Below are positions 42,629-50,954 of a stretch of DNA of 64,000 nt, piece by piece. Each line of letters opens with the position of its first letter. Position 1 is the stretch's first letter. The notes under the pieces are model-generated. The model saw only the letters and a list, made by a program, of their open reading frames with translations, was not told the DNA's origin and did no database searches. Both the position numbers and the translations under genes were made by a program. The stretch comes from JBBQFC01 sp038321615 (lineage in GTDB: Bacteria > Bacteroidota > Bacteroidia > Flavobacteriales_D > Cryomorphaceae), in contig JBBQFC010000002.1 of the NCBI GenBank assembly GCA_038321615.1, positions 1 to 64,000 on the forward strand, written 5' to 3'.

Positions 42629-43288
42629 ATGCTCTCGCCTACCGAAGAGAATTATTTAAAAGCACTTTTGAAAATCGCTTCGGAGCACAGCGAAGCGCAG
42701 GTAGGAACCAATGAACTTGCGGCTCAACTCGAAGTAAAACCGGCTACGGTGAATAGCATGCTCAAAAAGCTCAAAGAGAAAGGGCTGATCGCCTACGAAA
42801 AATACGGAAAAATTCAACTTACAAGCCAAGGTCAAAAGCAATCGGTTGCCATTATTCGCCGGCATCGACTTTGGGAAACTTTTCTGTATCAAAAATTGGG
42901 TTTTACTTGGGATGAAGTGCACGAAGTAGCCGAGCAACTCGAGCATGTCAATTCACCAAAACTCACCGAACTCCTAGATCAGTTTCTCGGCTATCCACAG
43001 TTTGACCCGCATGGCGAGCCCATACCCGGTGTGGATGGTAGATTGAAAATGCGCGATGAAAGAACATTGTCGGATATGGAAATAGGGACTGTTTGCGAAT
43101 TAGTAGCTGTAAACGATGATTCTAGCACTTTCCTCCGATATGCCCAGCGCCTGAGCTTTGCACTCGGAGATGTGGTGAAAATAAAAGGAATAGAAGCTTA
43201 TGACGACATGATGGAGATCGAAAAATCGGGTGAAACCATTTCTGTGAGTCGCGCTTTCGCTATGAATTTCAAGGTGAGAGAAGTCTGA
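42629..43288 (+). CDS. DtxR/MntR-family metal-dependent transcriptional regulator
   Basis: A 219-aa repressor with an N-terminal winged helix (about 5-65, SPTEENYLKALLKIA and the recognition helix VKPATVNSMLKKLKEKGL), the DtxR dimerisation/metal domain (about 70-140, with H75-type and E/H residues in IIRRHRLWETFL and EVHEVAEQLEHV) and a C-terminal FeoA/SH3-like domain (about 150-219). In this family Fe2+ or Mn2+ binding drives DNA binding. The divergent neighbour encodes a His-rich lipoprotein, a possible target. No clear palindromic box is seen in the intergenic region. Confidence 0.93.
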   Translation: MLSPTEENYLKALLKIASEHSEAQVGTNELAAQLEVKPATVNSMLKKLKEKGLIAYEKYGKIQLTSQGQKQSVAIIRRHRLWETFLYQKLGFTWDEVHEVAEQLEHVNSPKLTELLDQFLGYPQFDPHGEPIPGVDGRLKMRDERTLSDMEIGTVCELVAVNDDSSTFLRYAQRLSFALGDVVKIKGIEAYDDMMEIEKSGETISVSRAFAMNFKVREV

Positions 43289-43386
43289 GCAGTTCAGCAA
43301 GAGATCAATCATTTTCGCGCAAAGACCGTGGCACATTTTTGAGGTTATTCAGGATTCTGTAAATTCGGCCACAGACTTATCCGGTT

Positions 43387-44742
43387 ATGAAATTTAAAAG
43401 TGTCAATCCCTATACAGGTGAAGAAATCGCATCTTATTCGGAGCATTCCATCAAGCAACTTTCAACTATTCTCAATAAATCGCAAGATGCATTTCGCGAT
43501 TGGCGAAAAGAAACTGTTTCCGATCGCTGTAAGTTAATGGCCAAAGCGGGCGAAGTTCTCTTGAAGAACACAGATCGCTATGCCAAACTCATCAGCAGCG
43601 AAATGGGCAAACCCATTACTGAGGCTCGAGCCGAAGTGGAAAAATGCGCTTGGGTATGTGCGTTCTATGCAGAGAACGGAGAAAAATTTCTCGCCGATGA
43701 AATCATCAAAACAGATGCAAGCAGAAGCTACGTGCGCCATCAACCCATCGGAACGGTTTTCGCTGTAATGCCTTGGAATTATCCGTTTTGGCAAGTATTT
43801 CGGTTTGCCGCGCCCACGCTTACAGCAGGAAATTCTGCAATTTTGAAGCATGCCAGCAATGTATTGGGTTGCGCAGAAGCGATAGCCGAAGTATTCGAAA
43901 AGGCGGGTTTCCCCAACCACTTATTTCAGAATGTCTTCATCGGGCATGAGAAGGCGGAACATATCATTTCGCATCCCGCCGTGCAAGCCGTATCGCTTAC
44001 AGGTAGCGAAGGCGCGGGATCAGCTATAGCGCGATTGGCGGGTAAATACCTTAAAAAAACCTTGCTGGAGCTGGGCGGGAGCAACGCCTTTGTCGTTTTT
44101 GCAGATGCCGATCTCGATGAGGCGGTTTCAATAGGCGTCAATGCAAGAATGATGAATACGGGCCAGAGTTGTATTGCTTCGAAACGGTTTATTGTCGAAG
44201 ACGCCGTTTACGATGCCTTTATTGATAAATACACCAACGCCGTTATTGAACTTAAGTCCGGCGATCCGTTGGAGAATGATACGCAGATCGGGACGCTCGC
44301 GCGCCAGGATCTTGGCGAAATCGTGCAGAAACAAGTTGCTAAATCGATCCGAAAAGGTGCCAAGCTCATCTTGGGTGGAAAACAGCGTGGTGCTTATTTT
44401 GAACCTACCATTTTAGCAGACGTAAAAAAGGGCATGCCCGTGTTTGACGAAGAAACCTTTGGGCCGGTGGCCGCTATTATCCGGGCTAAAGATGCCAACG
44501 AAGCTATTGGGCTCTCACAATCGACCGATTACGCGCTTGGGATAAGTATTTTCACCAGCGATCCAGACGCGGCGCTGGCCTATACCGACCGCATAGCCGA
44601 CGGGGCGGTGTTTATCAATTCACTTGTAAAATCGGACCCGCGGCTACCTTTTGGCGGTCAGAAAAACTCGGGCTACGGCCGCGAACTCTCCCGCGATGGG
44701 ATGATGGAATTTGTAAATCGGATGGTGGTGTATATTGCGTAA
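43387..44742 (+). CDS. Succinate-semialdehyde dehydrogenase, NAD(P)-type
   Basis: A 451-aa aldehyde dehydrogenase that oxidises succinate semialdehyde to succinate. The catalytic Cys is in NTGQSCIASKRF and the general-base Glu in LLELGGSN; the NAD loop SLTGSEGAGSAIA and the C-terminal NSLVKSDPRLPFGGQKNSGYG fit the short (about 455-aa) SSADH branch typified by YneI/Sad. The length and these motifs support SSADH over betaine-aldehyde types. No GABA transaminase gene is in the window. The upstream promoter match is only approximate (TAAATTCG). Confidence 0.9.
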   Translation: MKFKSVNPYTGEEIASYSEHSIKQLSTILNKSQDAFRDWRKETVSDRCKLMAKAGEVLLKNTDRYAKLISSEMGKPITEARAEVEKCAWVCAFYAENGEKFLADEIIKTDASRSYVRHQPIGTVFAVMPWNYPFWQVFRFAAPTLTAGNSAILKHASNVLGCAEAIAEVFEKAGFPNHLFQNVFIGHEKAEHIISHPAVQAVSLTGSEGAGSAIARLAGKYLKKTLLELGGSNAFVVFADADLDEAVSIGVNARMMNTGQSCIASKRFIVEDAVYDAFIDKYTNAVIELKSGDPLENDTQIGTLARQDLGEIVQKQVAKSIRKGAKLILGGKQRGAYFEPTILADVKKGMPVFDEETFGPVAAIIRAKDANEAIGLSQSTDYALGISIFTSDPDAALAYTDRIADGAVFINSLVKSDPRLPFGGQKNSGYGRELSRDGMMEFVNRMVVYIA

Positions 44743-44754
44743 ACTTTGACCAAG

Positions 44755-46068
44755 TCAAAGCTTCACAAACTCCACCCTCCGATTATTCGCTTTTCCTTGC
44801 GGAGTTGTATTAGGTTCAGATGGTTCGGTGTCGCCTTTTCCTTCGGCCACTAATCGGTCGGCTGTAATACCAAACTCATCTTCCAGTGCGGTGGCTACAG
44901 AAACCGCTCGGCTTTTTGAAAGAGCCAAATTTGCAGCGGCGTTTCCATCGCTATCGGTATGCCCTACGATACGAACCTTTACAGTTGGATTTTCGGTCAG
45001 CACAGCAGCAATGTCTTTTAGCACCGGATAGCTCTCGGATTTAATTTTCGCAGAGTTCACGTCGAAAGTAATTCCACGGGTTACTAATTTACCCTCTGTA
45101 ATGAGCTTCGAGCGGGTGTCGGGAGCACCCACGGCCAAACGGACATTGCGCATATAAAAGGAACCTGGATAAAAATAGTCGCGCTCGAATACCAATTGAT
45201 AATTGGCAGAGGCATCGAACGCACGTGGAATGTCCCAAACTTTTTTCTCGTCAAGGTACATTCTGATTCGCCCTTTCTGCCGCCAAATTGAGACTTTTAC
45301 TTGCGGATTTTCCTTGGTCCAAATTTCTTGACCATTGCTATTTTCTACTACTCTGCTTCCATCAGCGTCGTTGGTATATATAGAGGTGCTTTGATGCTCA
45401 GGCTGTACGCTTACCGCCACCACTTTTCTATCGCTATACGGATTAATGCGCAGGAGATTGTCAATTTTATCGGCAAAAATCAGTCGTATTCCCGCGCCGT
45501 TTAAAGAAATATCGCCTGCATAACCCATCTCAAACTCAAGCGTAAAATTTTCCGGGAGGTCTTTAATAAATTCTGGATAGAAGATACCATTTTCCGAAAC
45601 ATTCAGCCATTTGCCTTCTGAGCCATCGATGGTCACCACTTCACCCGAAGTATTGGAATTCCATTTTGCCGGAAAATCGCCGACCGCATCTTGCGAAAAA
45701 TCTTCGTAGGCTATTACCTTTTCGCCTGGTATAAAGTCGAACTTGGAGTAAGCAACCAATCCTTTCGGTCCAGATGAAGCCGCCACAGCGTTGCCGTTTT
45801 CATCCATGTCAATTTCGGAATTAGTATCTTCTTGCTCTTCCAAATCTTTCGAAGAGCCCTTGTCTTTTTTCTTAAAAAGGTTGCCAATAGTTTCTTCGGC
45901 TTTATCGAAGCCTTTGTCGATGGTATTATCAATCTTATTGTTTGCCCGATTTTCTGCTTTCTGCTTGGCCGCTTCTTCAGGGTCAATTATTTGCCCGAAA
46001 GCGGATGTAGCCAAGGTGACTGTAAACGCCCACAGCGCTACTCGGTAAGTGATTGAAATCCATTTCAT
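44755..46068 (-). CDS. OmpA-family protein with coiled-coil and jelly-roll-like region
   Basis: A 437-aa exported protein. Signal peptide at 1-26 (VTLATSAFGQ), a charged coiled-coil at about 28-75 (EEAAKQKAENRANNKI), a beta-rich middle (about 100-300) with YSKFDFIPGEKVIAYEDFSQ and a laminin-G-like or family-16-like jelly-roll look, and a C-terminal OmpA peptidoglycan-binding domain (about 310-437: ITFDVNSAKIKSESYPVL, GHTDSDGNAAANLALSKSRA, N-N-R-R-V-E). It probably sits in the outer membrane or periplasm bound to the wall. The promoter element ends 4 nt before the ATG, so the message may be leaderless. Confidence 0.87.
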   Translation of the reverse strand: MKWISITYRVALWAFTVTLATSAFGQIIDPEEAAKQKAENRANNKIDNTIDKGFDKAEETIGNLFKKKDKGSSKDLEEQEDTNSEIDMDENGNAVAASSGPKGLVAYSKFDFIPGEKVIAYEDFSQDAVGDFPAKWNSNTSGEVVTIDGSEGKWLNVSENGIFYPEFIKDLPENFTLEFEMGYAGDISLNGAGIRLIFADKIDNLLRINPYSDRKVVAVSVQPEHQSTSIYTNDADGSRVVENSNGQEIWTKENPQVKVSIWRQKGRIRMYLDEKKVWDIPRAFDASANYQLVFERDYFYPGSFYMRNVRLAVGAPDTRSKLITEGKLVTRGITFDVNSAKIKSESYPVLKDIAAVLTENPTVKVRIVGHTDSDGNAAANLALSKSRAVSVATALEDEFGITADRLVAEGKGDTEPSEPNTTPQGKANNRRVEFVKL

Positions 46069-46072
46069 GGCG

Positions 46073-46080
46073 CAAAAATA
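46073..46080 (-). promoter_or_regulatory. Bacteroidota -7 element for the OmpA-family gene
   Basis: TATTTTTG on the minus strand, exact match; 4 nt separate it from the ATG at 46068, so the start codon is at or near +1. Confidence 0.5.
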
Positions 46081-46411
46081 CAAGGAATGAGCCAACCACC
46101 GATCAAAATAGCGAGTTTTGGGGATATGACTTTCAGTGAACAACTGATTTTCTACTCCCCGAAAGGCCATCGGTCACTACTCGTATCACGCAGATACTGG
46201 GAGCAATTTTAAAATATTGCCCGATTGGGACAATAGAAAAAGACAAAAGCAGCTTTTCGAAAAATTAACCTGCGCCAGCTAAGGCTGAAATCCAGACATT
46301 ACTAACGTGAATCTTCCTACTCCAAAATACGTGCAAAAGTCGAAAGGAGTGAATCTATCGTAGCGAATAAGACCCGATTCGTCCCTTTGAGTTAGGAATG
46401 TTTTAAAACTT
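46081..46411. other. Intergenic gap without a recognised gene
   Basis: About 330 bp between the OmpA-family promoter and the sucB stop. Short frames occur but none with a recognisable product, and no convincing hairpin terminator was found after sucB. Confidence 0.5.
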
Positions 46412-47683
46412 TTACAACCCCAACAGCACTTCCGCTGGACTCTTGGCCCCAAAAATCATCCGCTCGGGGTGCTCGAGCATCTCTTTCACTTTCACCAAGA
46501 AACTCACCGACTCCTTGCCGTCGATTATGCGGTGATCGTAAGAGAGCGCCACGTACATCATAGGCAAGATTACCACTTCGCCATTCACTGCCATCGGTCG
46601 TTCCACTATGTTGTGCATGCCTAAAATCGCGGCTTGTGGTGGATTGATAATCGGGGTGCTCATCATCGAGCCAAATACGCCTCCATTGGTAATGGTAAAG
46701 GTGCCACCCTGCATTTCGTCGATGGCAATCTTCCCATCGCGCGCCTTAATGGCCAGCGTTTTTATCGCAGACTCAATTTCGGCCAAGCTCATTTGTTCGG
46801 CATTGCGCACCACAGGCACCATTAAGCCTTTCGGCGAACTCACTGCAATACCTATATCGGCATAGTTGTGGTAAACCAATTCTTCTCCATCGAGCTGGGC
46901 ATTTACGGCTGGGAAGAGATTCAGGGCTTCGGTTACCGCCTTGGTGAAAAAGCTCATAAAGCCGAGACCCACGCCGTGCTTCTCTTTGAAAATTTCTTTG
47001 TATTGCTCACGGATGTCCATGATGGGCTTCATATTCACTTCATTGAAGGTAGTGAGCATGGCCGTTTCGTTCTTCACACTTACTAAGCGTTCCGCGATTT
47101 TTCGGCGAAGTACCGACATTCTCTTGCGCTCGGTGTCGCGAGTGCCTCCCCAGCCCGATGCAGCTTGGGTATCGAAGCCGGCCGCCATAGCGGCTGTTAC
47201 GTCCTGCTTGATAATCCGGCCACCGGGGCCTGTGCCATTTACTTGTTTTGCCGAGACACCATTTTCGTCCATAATCTTCTTTGCAGCCACAGAAGGATGC
47301 CCAGTGGCATAGCTCGTTTTTTCGGCGGTAGCTGCCACAGGCTCGGGTTTCTTTTCGGCTTGTGCCGTGGGTTTTTCGGCTGGTTTTGAATGCTCTTTTG
47401 CCACTTCTTTTGCGGGCTCCGCAGCCTTCTCGGCTTTCGCGGGCTTAGCTGCATCTGTATCTATTAAGCAAACTACTGCGCCCACTTCTACCGTATCGCC
47501 TGCTTTTGCCTTAAGCGTGATTACACCTGCCACTTCGGCTGGCAGCTCCAGCGTCGCTTTGTCGGAATCTACTTCGGCAATGGCTTGATCTTTTTCGACG
47601 TAGTCGCCATCTTTTACAAGCCAGGTGGCAATTTCTACTTCCGATATGGATTCGCCCGGGCTGGGCACTTTCATTTCAAACAT
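46412..47683 (-). CDS. sucB: 2-Oxoglutarate dehydrogenase E2 (dihydrolipoyl succinyltransferase)
   Basis: A 423-aa E2 subunit. One lipoyl domain (about 1-75) has the lipoyl lysine in EVDSDKATLELPA; an Ala/Pro/Lys/Glu-rich linker follows (about 85-120), then the E3-binding domain (SVAAKKIMDENGV, GTGPGGRIIKQDV) and the catalytic domain ending with the active-site ALSYDHRIIDGKESV and L-L-G-L. It transfers succinyl to CoA in the TCA cycle. The ATG is 9 bp after the sucA stop, so they form an operon. No lpd (E3) gene is in the window. Confidence 0.97.
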   Translation of the reverse strand: MFEMKVPSPGESISEVEIATWLVKDGDYVEKDQAIAEVDSDKATLELPAEVAGVITLKAKAGDTVEVGAVVCLIDTDAAKPAKAEKAAEPAKEVAKEHSKPAEKPTAQAEKKPEPVAATAEKTSYATGHPSVAAKKIMDENGVSAKQVNGTGPGGRIIKQDVTAAMAAGFDTQAASGWGGTRDTERKRMSVLRRKIAERLVSVKNETAMLTTFNEVNMKPIMDIREQYKEIFKEKHGVGLGFMSFFTKAVTEALNLFPAVNAQLDGEELVYHNYADIGIAVSSPKGLMVPVVRNAEQMSLAEIESAIKTLAIKARDGKIAIDEMQGGTFTITNGGVFGSMMSTPIINPPQAAILGMHNIVERPMAVNGEVVILPMMYVALSYDHRIIDGKESVSFLVKVKEMLEHPERMIFGAKSPAEVLLGL

Positions 47684-47692
47684 GGGGAGGTC

Positions 47693-50431
47693 TTATTTAA
47701 CAGGTTGTTTGGCGTAAGCGAATAGCCGGTGCATAATATCTTTTTGTCTAATTTCCGATGCCTTACTCGATCCGGTTGCAGGGCTGGCACTAGCTTTTTG
47801 AGAAATGCAAATCCAGTTGGGCTTGCGGTAATTCATCGCCATATACGCCCACGCACCCATATTTTCGGGTTCTTCCTGTAGCCATACTACGTTCTTAGCT
47901 TCGCGGTACTTGGCGAGGATGGAATCGAGCTGATTGGTTGGCATAGGATAGAGCTGCTCTACACGAACCACGGCCAAATTTTCGCCGCTTTCCGTGCGCT
48001 CCTTTTCTTCCATTACTTCGTAATAGATCTTGCCGCTGCAGAATACCACCGTATCCACAGCTTCTTTCTGCACGGATTTATCGTCCATCACTTCTTGAAA
48101 TCTTCCGGTGGCCAGCTCTTCCATGGTGGAAACAGCTTTAGGGTATCGGAGTAATTTTTTGGGCGTCATTACCACCAGCGGCTTCCGGAAGTTGCGGTGC
48201 AATTGCCGGCGTAGCATGTGGTAGAAATTGGCGGGTGTTGTGGTATTGCAAACCTGCATATTGTACTCTGCACAACTTTGGAGAAATCGCTCCACGCGCG
48301 CGCTCGAGTGTTCCGATCCCTGGCCTTCGTAACCATGGGGTAGAAGCAGGACAATGCCGTTCATGGAGCGCCACTTGTCTTCGGAAGCACTCAGAAATTG
48401 ATCGATTATTATTTGGGCTCCGTTGAAGAAATCGCCGAATTGCGCCTCCCAAATCGTAAGCCCGTGTGGATTTGCGAAGGCATAACCATAGTCAAACCCC
48501 AAAACTCCATACTCGGAAAGCAGCGAATTGTAAATGGTAAACGGCCCTTGATCTCCCCCTAAATTGTTGAGCGGAAGGTATTCTTCTTCAGCGTCTTCAG
48601 TAAGTAGCACAGCATGGCGGTGAGAGAAAGTGCCCCGCTCGACGTCTTGCCCCGACATACGGACATTAAAACCTTCTTTCAGGAGCGTGGCATAAGCCAA
48701 TTGCTCGCCAAGTGCCCAGTCTAAACGGTCTTCTTCTATCATCGTAAGCCGGTCGCCCATAAGCTTGCCAAGCTTGCGGAAGAATTTTTTGTCGGTGGGC
48801 AGGGTGTTAAGTTTCTTCGCGAGTGCGGTCAGTTTATCGAGGGGATAGCCTGTTTCAGGCGATTGATCGAAATCGGAAGGCTTCGACGGGGTTAAACCTT
48901 TCCAGGTTTCTTCGAGAAAATGCTTGACATACACATTGGGTATTTCCTTCGAAGCATCGTACTGTCTATCCAAAAGCTCTTCGAAGTTGGCCATAACTTC
49001 ATCGGCACCGGCCTGAGTTATCACCTCTTCTTTGATTAATTGTTTTAAGTAAATCTCTCGTGGATTTGGGTGATTTGCGATAATATCGTAAAGCTTCGGT
49101 TGTGTAAATTTTGGCTCGTCGCCTTCATTATGGCCGTATTTGCGGTAGCAGAGTAAATCGATAAATACATCGCGCGAAAACTCCTGTCGGTATTGGAATG
49201 CGATAAGCATGGTTTGTACCACCGCTTCAATGTCGTCGCCATTTACATGGAATACGGGGCAAAGCGTGGTTTTAGCCACGTCGGTGCAATAGGTCGATGA
49301 GCGGCCATCCTTGTAATTGGTGGTGAAGCCTACCTGATTATTGATCACCACGTGAATAGTACCACCGGTTCGGTAGCCGTCGAGTTGCTCCATCTGCACC
49401 ACTTCGTACACCACACCCTGAGCAGCTATGGCTGCGTCGCCGTGTATCAGTACCGGAATTATCGTCTTTTCGTCCTTGAGGTAATTATCAATTTTGGCAC
49501 GGGCAATTCCTTCCACTATCGGATCGACCGTTTCCAAATGCGACGGATTTGGCGAAAGGGTAAGGTGGACCTTTTCACCATTTTCGGCGGTTACTATTTT
49601 CGAAAAACCGAGGTGGTATTTCACATCGCCGTCAAACTCTTCACCTCTAGCACGGTCTTCGTACTCCTTGCCTTCAAACTCTGTGAAAATATTCTTAAAA
49701 TCTTTCTTGAAAATATTGCCGAGCACGTTGAGACGGCCGCGGTGAGCCATACCGATTACCAATTCTTTAACACCGTAATTGGAGCATCGCTGTATGAGGG
49801 CGTGCAAGGCGGGAATGATCGATTCGCCGCCTTCTACCGAAAATCGCTTTTGACCGACAAACTTCTTTTGGACATATTGCTCAAAGGAAGTTGCGCGGTT
49901 GAGCATATTGAAGATAATCCGCTTTTCTTCAGTCGTGAATTTCGGGCGGTTCTTGAGCTCAATTTTATCGCGAATCCAATTTCGCCGGTCCGGCTGGCGA
50001 ATGTAGTTATACTCTATACCAATGCTCTGGCAATACGTTTGCTGAAGGTGGTCGACAATTTCGGCCAAAGTTGTTGCACCAATCCCGACTTCTTCACCTG
50101 CTTGAAATACGGTGTTTAAATCGGATTTATCCAAACCGAAATTTTCGATATCCAGATTGGGAGAGTACGTGCGCCGCTCGCGTACAGGATTCGTTTTCGT
50201 GAACAAATGGCCGCGGGAACGATAACCCTCGATGAGGCTCACTACCCGAAATTCTTTTTGGACATTTTCGGGGATCGCACCCGAATTGCCATACGAAGTT
50301 TTTGCAAATTCAAATCCTGCAAAGAAGTGTGCCCAATCGTTTTCAATCGATTTAGGGTCGATGCAGTAAAGCTCGTACTGTGCCTCTATCCATTCGGGAG
50401 AGGTGTTGCCGAGGAAAGAAAAATTATCCAT
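47693..50431 (-). CDS. sucA: 2-Oxoglutarate dehydrogenase E1 component
   Basis: A 912-aa thiamin-diphosphate decarboxylase of the TCA cycle. Family marks in order: N-terminal SPEWIEAQYELYCIDP (the region that docks E2 and E3), GMAHRGRLNVLGNIF, HGDAAIAAQGVVYEV, the ThDP fold GYRTGGTIHVVINNQVGFT, and late in the protein QDVERGTFSHRHAVL and LLPHGYEGQGSEHSSARVER. The length is typical of OdhA/SucA. A promoter element TACTTTTG is 30 bp upstream. It heads the sucAB pair. Confidence 0.97.
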   Translation of the reverse strand: MDNFSFLGNTSPEWIEAQYELYCIDPKSIENDWAHFFAGFEFAKTSYGNSGAIPENVQKEFRVVSLIEGYRSRGHLFTKTNPVRERRTYSPNLDIENFGLDKSDLNTVFQAGEEVGIGATTLAEIVDHLQQTYCQSIGIEYNYIRQPDRRNWIRDKIELKNRPKFTTEEKRIIFNMLNRATSFEQYVQKKFVGQKRFSVEGGESIIPALHALIQRCSNYGVKELVIGMAHRGRLNVLGNIFKKDFKNIFTEFEGKEYEDRARGEEFDGDVKYHLGFSKIVTAENGEKVHLTLSPNPSHLETVDPIVEGIARAKIDNYLKDEKTIIPVLIHGDAAIAAQGVVYEVVQMEQLDGYRTGGTIHVVINNQVGFTTNYKDGRSSTYCTDVAKTTLCPVFHVNGDDIEAVVQTMLIAFQYRQEFSRDVFIDLLCYRKYGHNEGDEPKFTQPKLYDIIANHPNPREIYLKQLIKEEVITQAGADEVMANFEELLDRQYDASKEIPNVYVKHFLEETWKGLTPSKPSDFDQSPETGYPLDKLTALAKKLNTLPTDKKFFRKLGKLMGDRLTMIEEDRLDWALGEQLAYATLLKEGFNVRMSGQDVERGTFSHRHAVLLTEDAEEEYLPLNNLGGDQGPFTIYNSLLSEYGVLGFDYGYAFANPHGLTIWEAQFGDFFNGAQIIIDQFLSASEDKWRSMNGIVLLLPHGYEGQGSEHSSARVERFLQSCAEYNMQVCNTTTPANFYHMLRRQLHRNFRKPLVVMTPKKLLRYPKAVSTMEELATGRFQEVMDDKSVQKEAVDTVVFCSGKIYYEVMEEKERTESGENLAVVRVEQLYPMPTNQLDSILAKYREAKNVVWLQEEPENMGAWAYMAMNYRKPNWICISQKASASPATGSSKASEIRQKDIMHRLFAYAKQPVK

Positions 50432-50461
50432 GTTATAAGTTCAGGCATGCTATCTCACTGG

Positions 50462-50469
50462 CAAAAGTA
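50462..50469 (-). promoter_or_regulatory. Bacteroidota -7 element for sucAB
   Basis: TACTTTTG on the minus strand, exact match, 30 bp before the sucA ATG. Confidence 0.5.
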
Positions 50470-50539
50470 CAATTTTTCGCAGGCCATACACGAGCTTGTT
50501 TATTGGAATTGGCCTTTTGAAAATACTGGGTAAAACAAC

Positions 50540-50932
50540 TTACTTCATCCGTTGTCGCCACCATACTTTTCGAAAACATTGCAGGGCGATGGCTTCCGCC
50601 AAAATCGTATAGATATCATCTGGCAGCGCTTCCCGGAGCTTTTTTGAAATGGATTCTTCCGGCATATCGAGCTGGTAAAGCAAAGAAACAAAGCGGGGGT
50701 GATGCACCAAATTCAGTGCTTCGATCTGTTCAGCAAAAAAGGACAGAAAATCAGCACTTTTATCCAATATTGTGTTGATTACCAAAGGAATGGCTTGCAA
50801 GGCAAAATCTTTCTCGATTTGCGCCACAGTGGCTTCGCGCCAGAAGGCATCAGCCAGATTAGCAATCCAATTGTTGGATGGAAAAGGGAGATTCGGCATG
50901 TATGCAAAGGTTCGAAATAAAAAGGTTGCCAT
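50540..50932 (-). CDS. Conserved-looking hypothetical protein (119-130 aa)
   Basis: A small, cytosolic, mostly helical protein of no recognised family. Notable are a W-x-x-x-L-A-D-A-F-W stretch near the start, an E-x-I-x-x-L-N-L-V-H-H-P-R-F segment mid-way and a basic Trp/Arg-rich end (KVWWRQRMK). Two ATG starts are possible: 50932 (130 aa) or 50899 (119 aa, MPNLPFPSNN). The later one looks more natural. It lies between the TonB receptor operon and sucAB on the same strand. No function is proposed. Confidence 0.65.
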   Translation of the reverse strand: MATFLFRTFAYMPNLPFPSNNWIANLADAFWREATVAQIEKDFALQAIPLVINTILDKSADFLSFFAEQIEALNLVHHPRFVSLLYQLDMPEESISKKLREALPDDIYTILAEAIALQCFRKVWWRQRMK

Positions 50933-50954
50933 GGATGTCTGGCGTATTTTGATC

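Noticed and set aside
49352..50119. A 255-aa plus-strand open frame opposite sucA
   Set aside because: Antisense shadow of a conserved gene with no domain resemblance; sucA on the minus strand explains the region fully.
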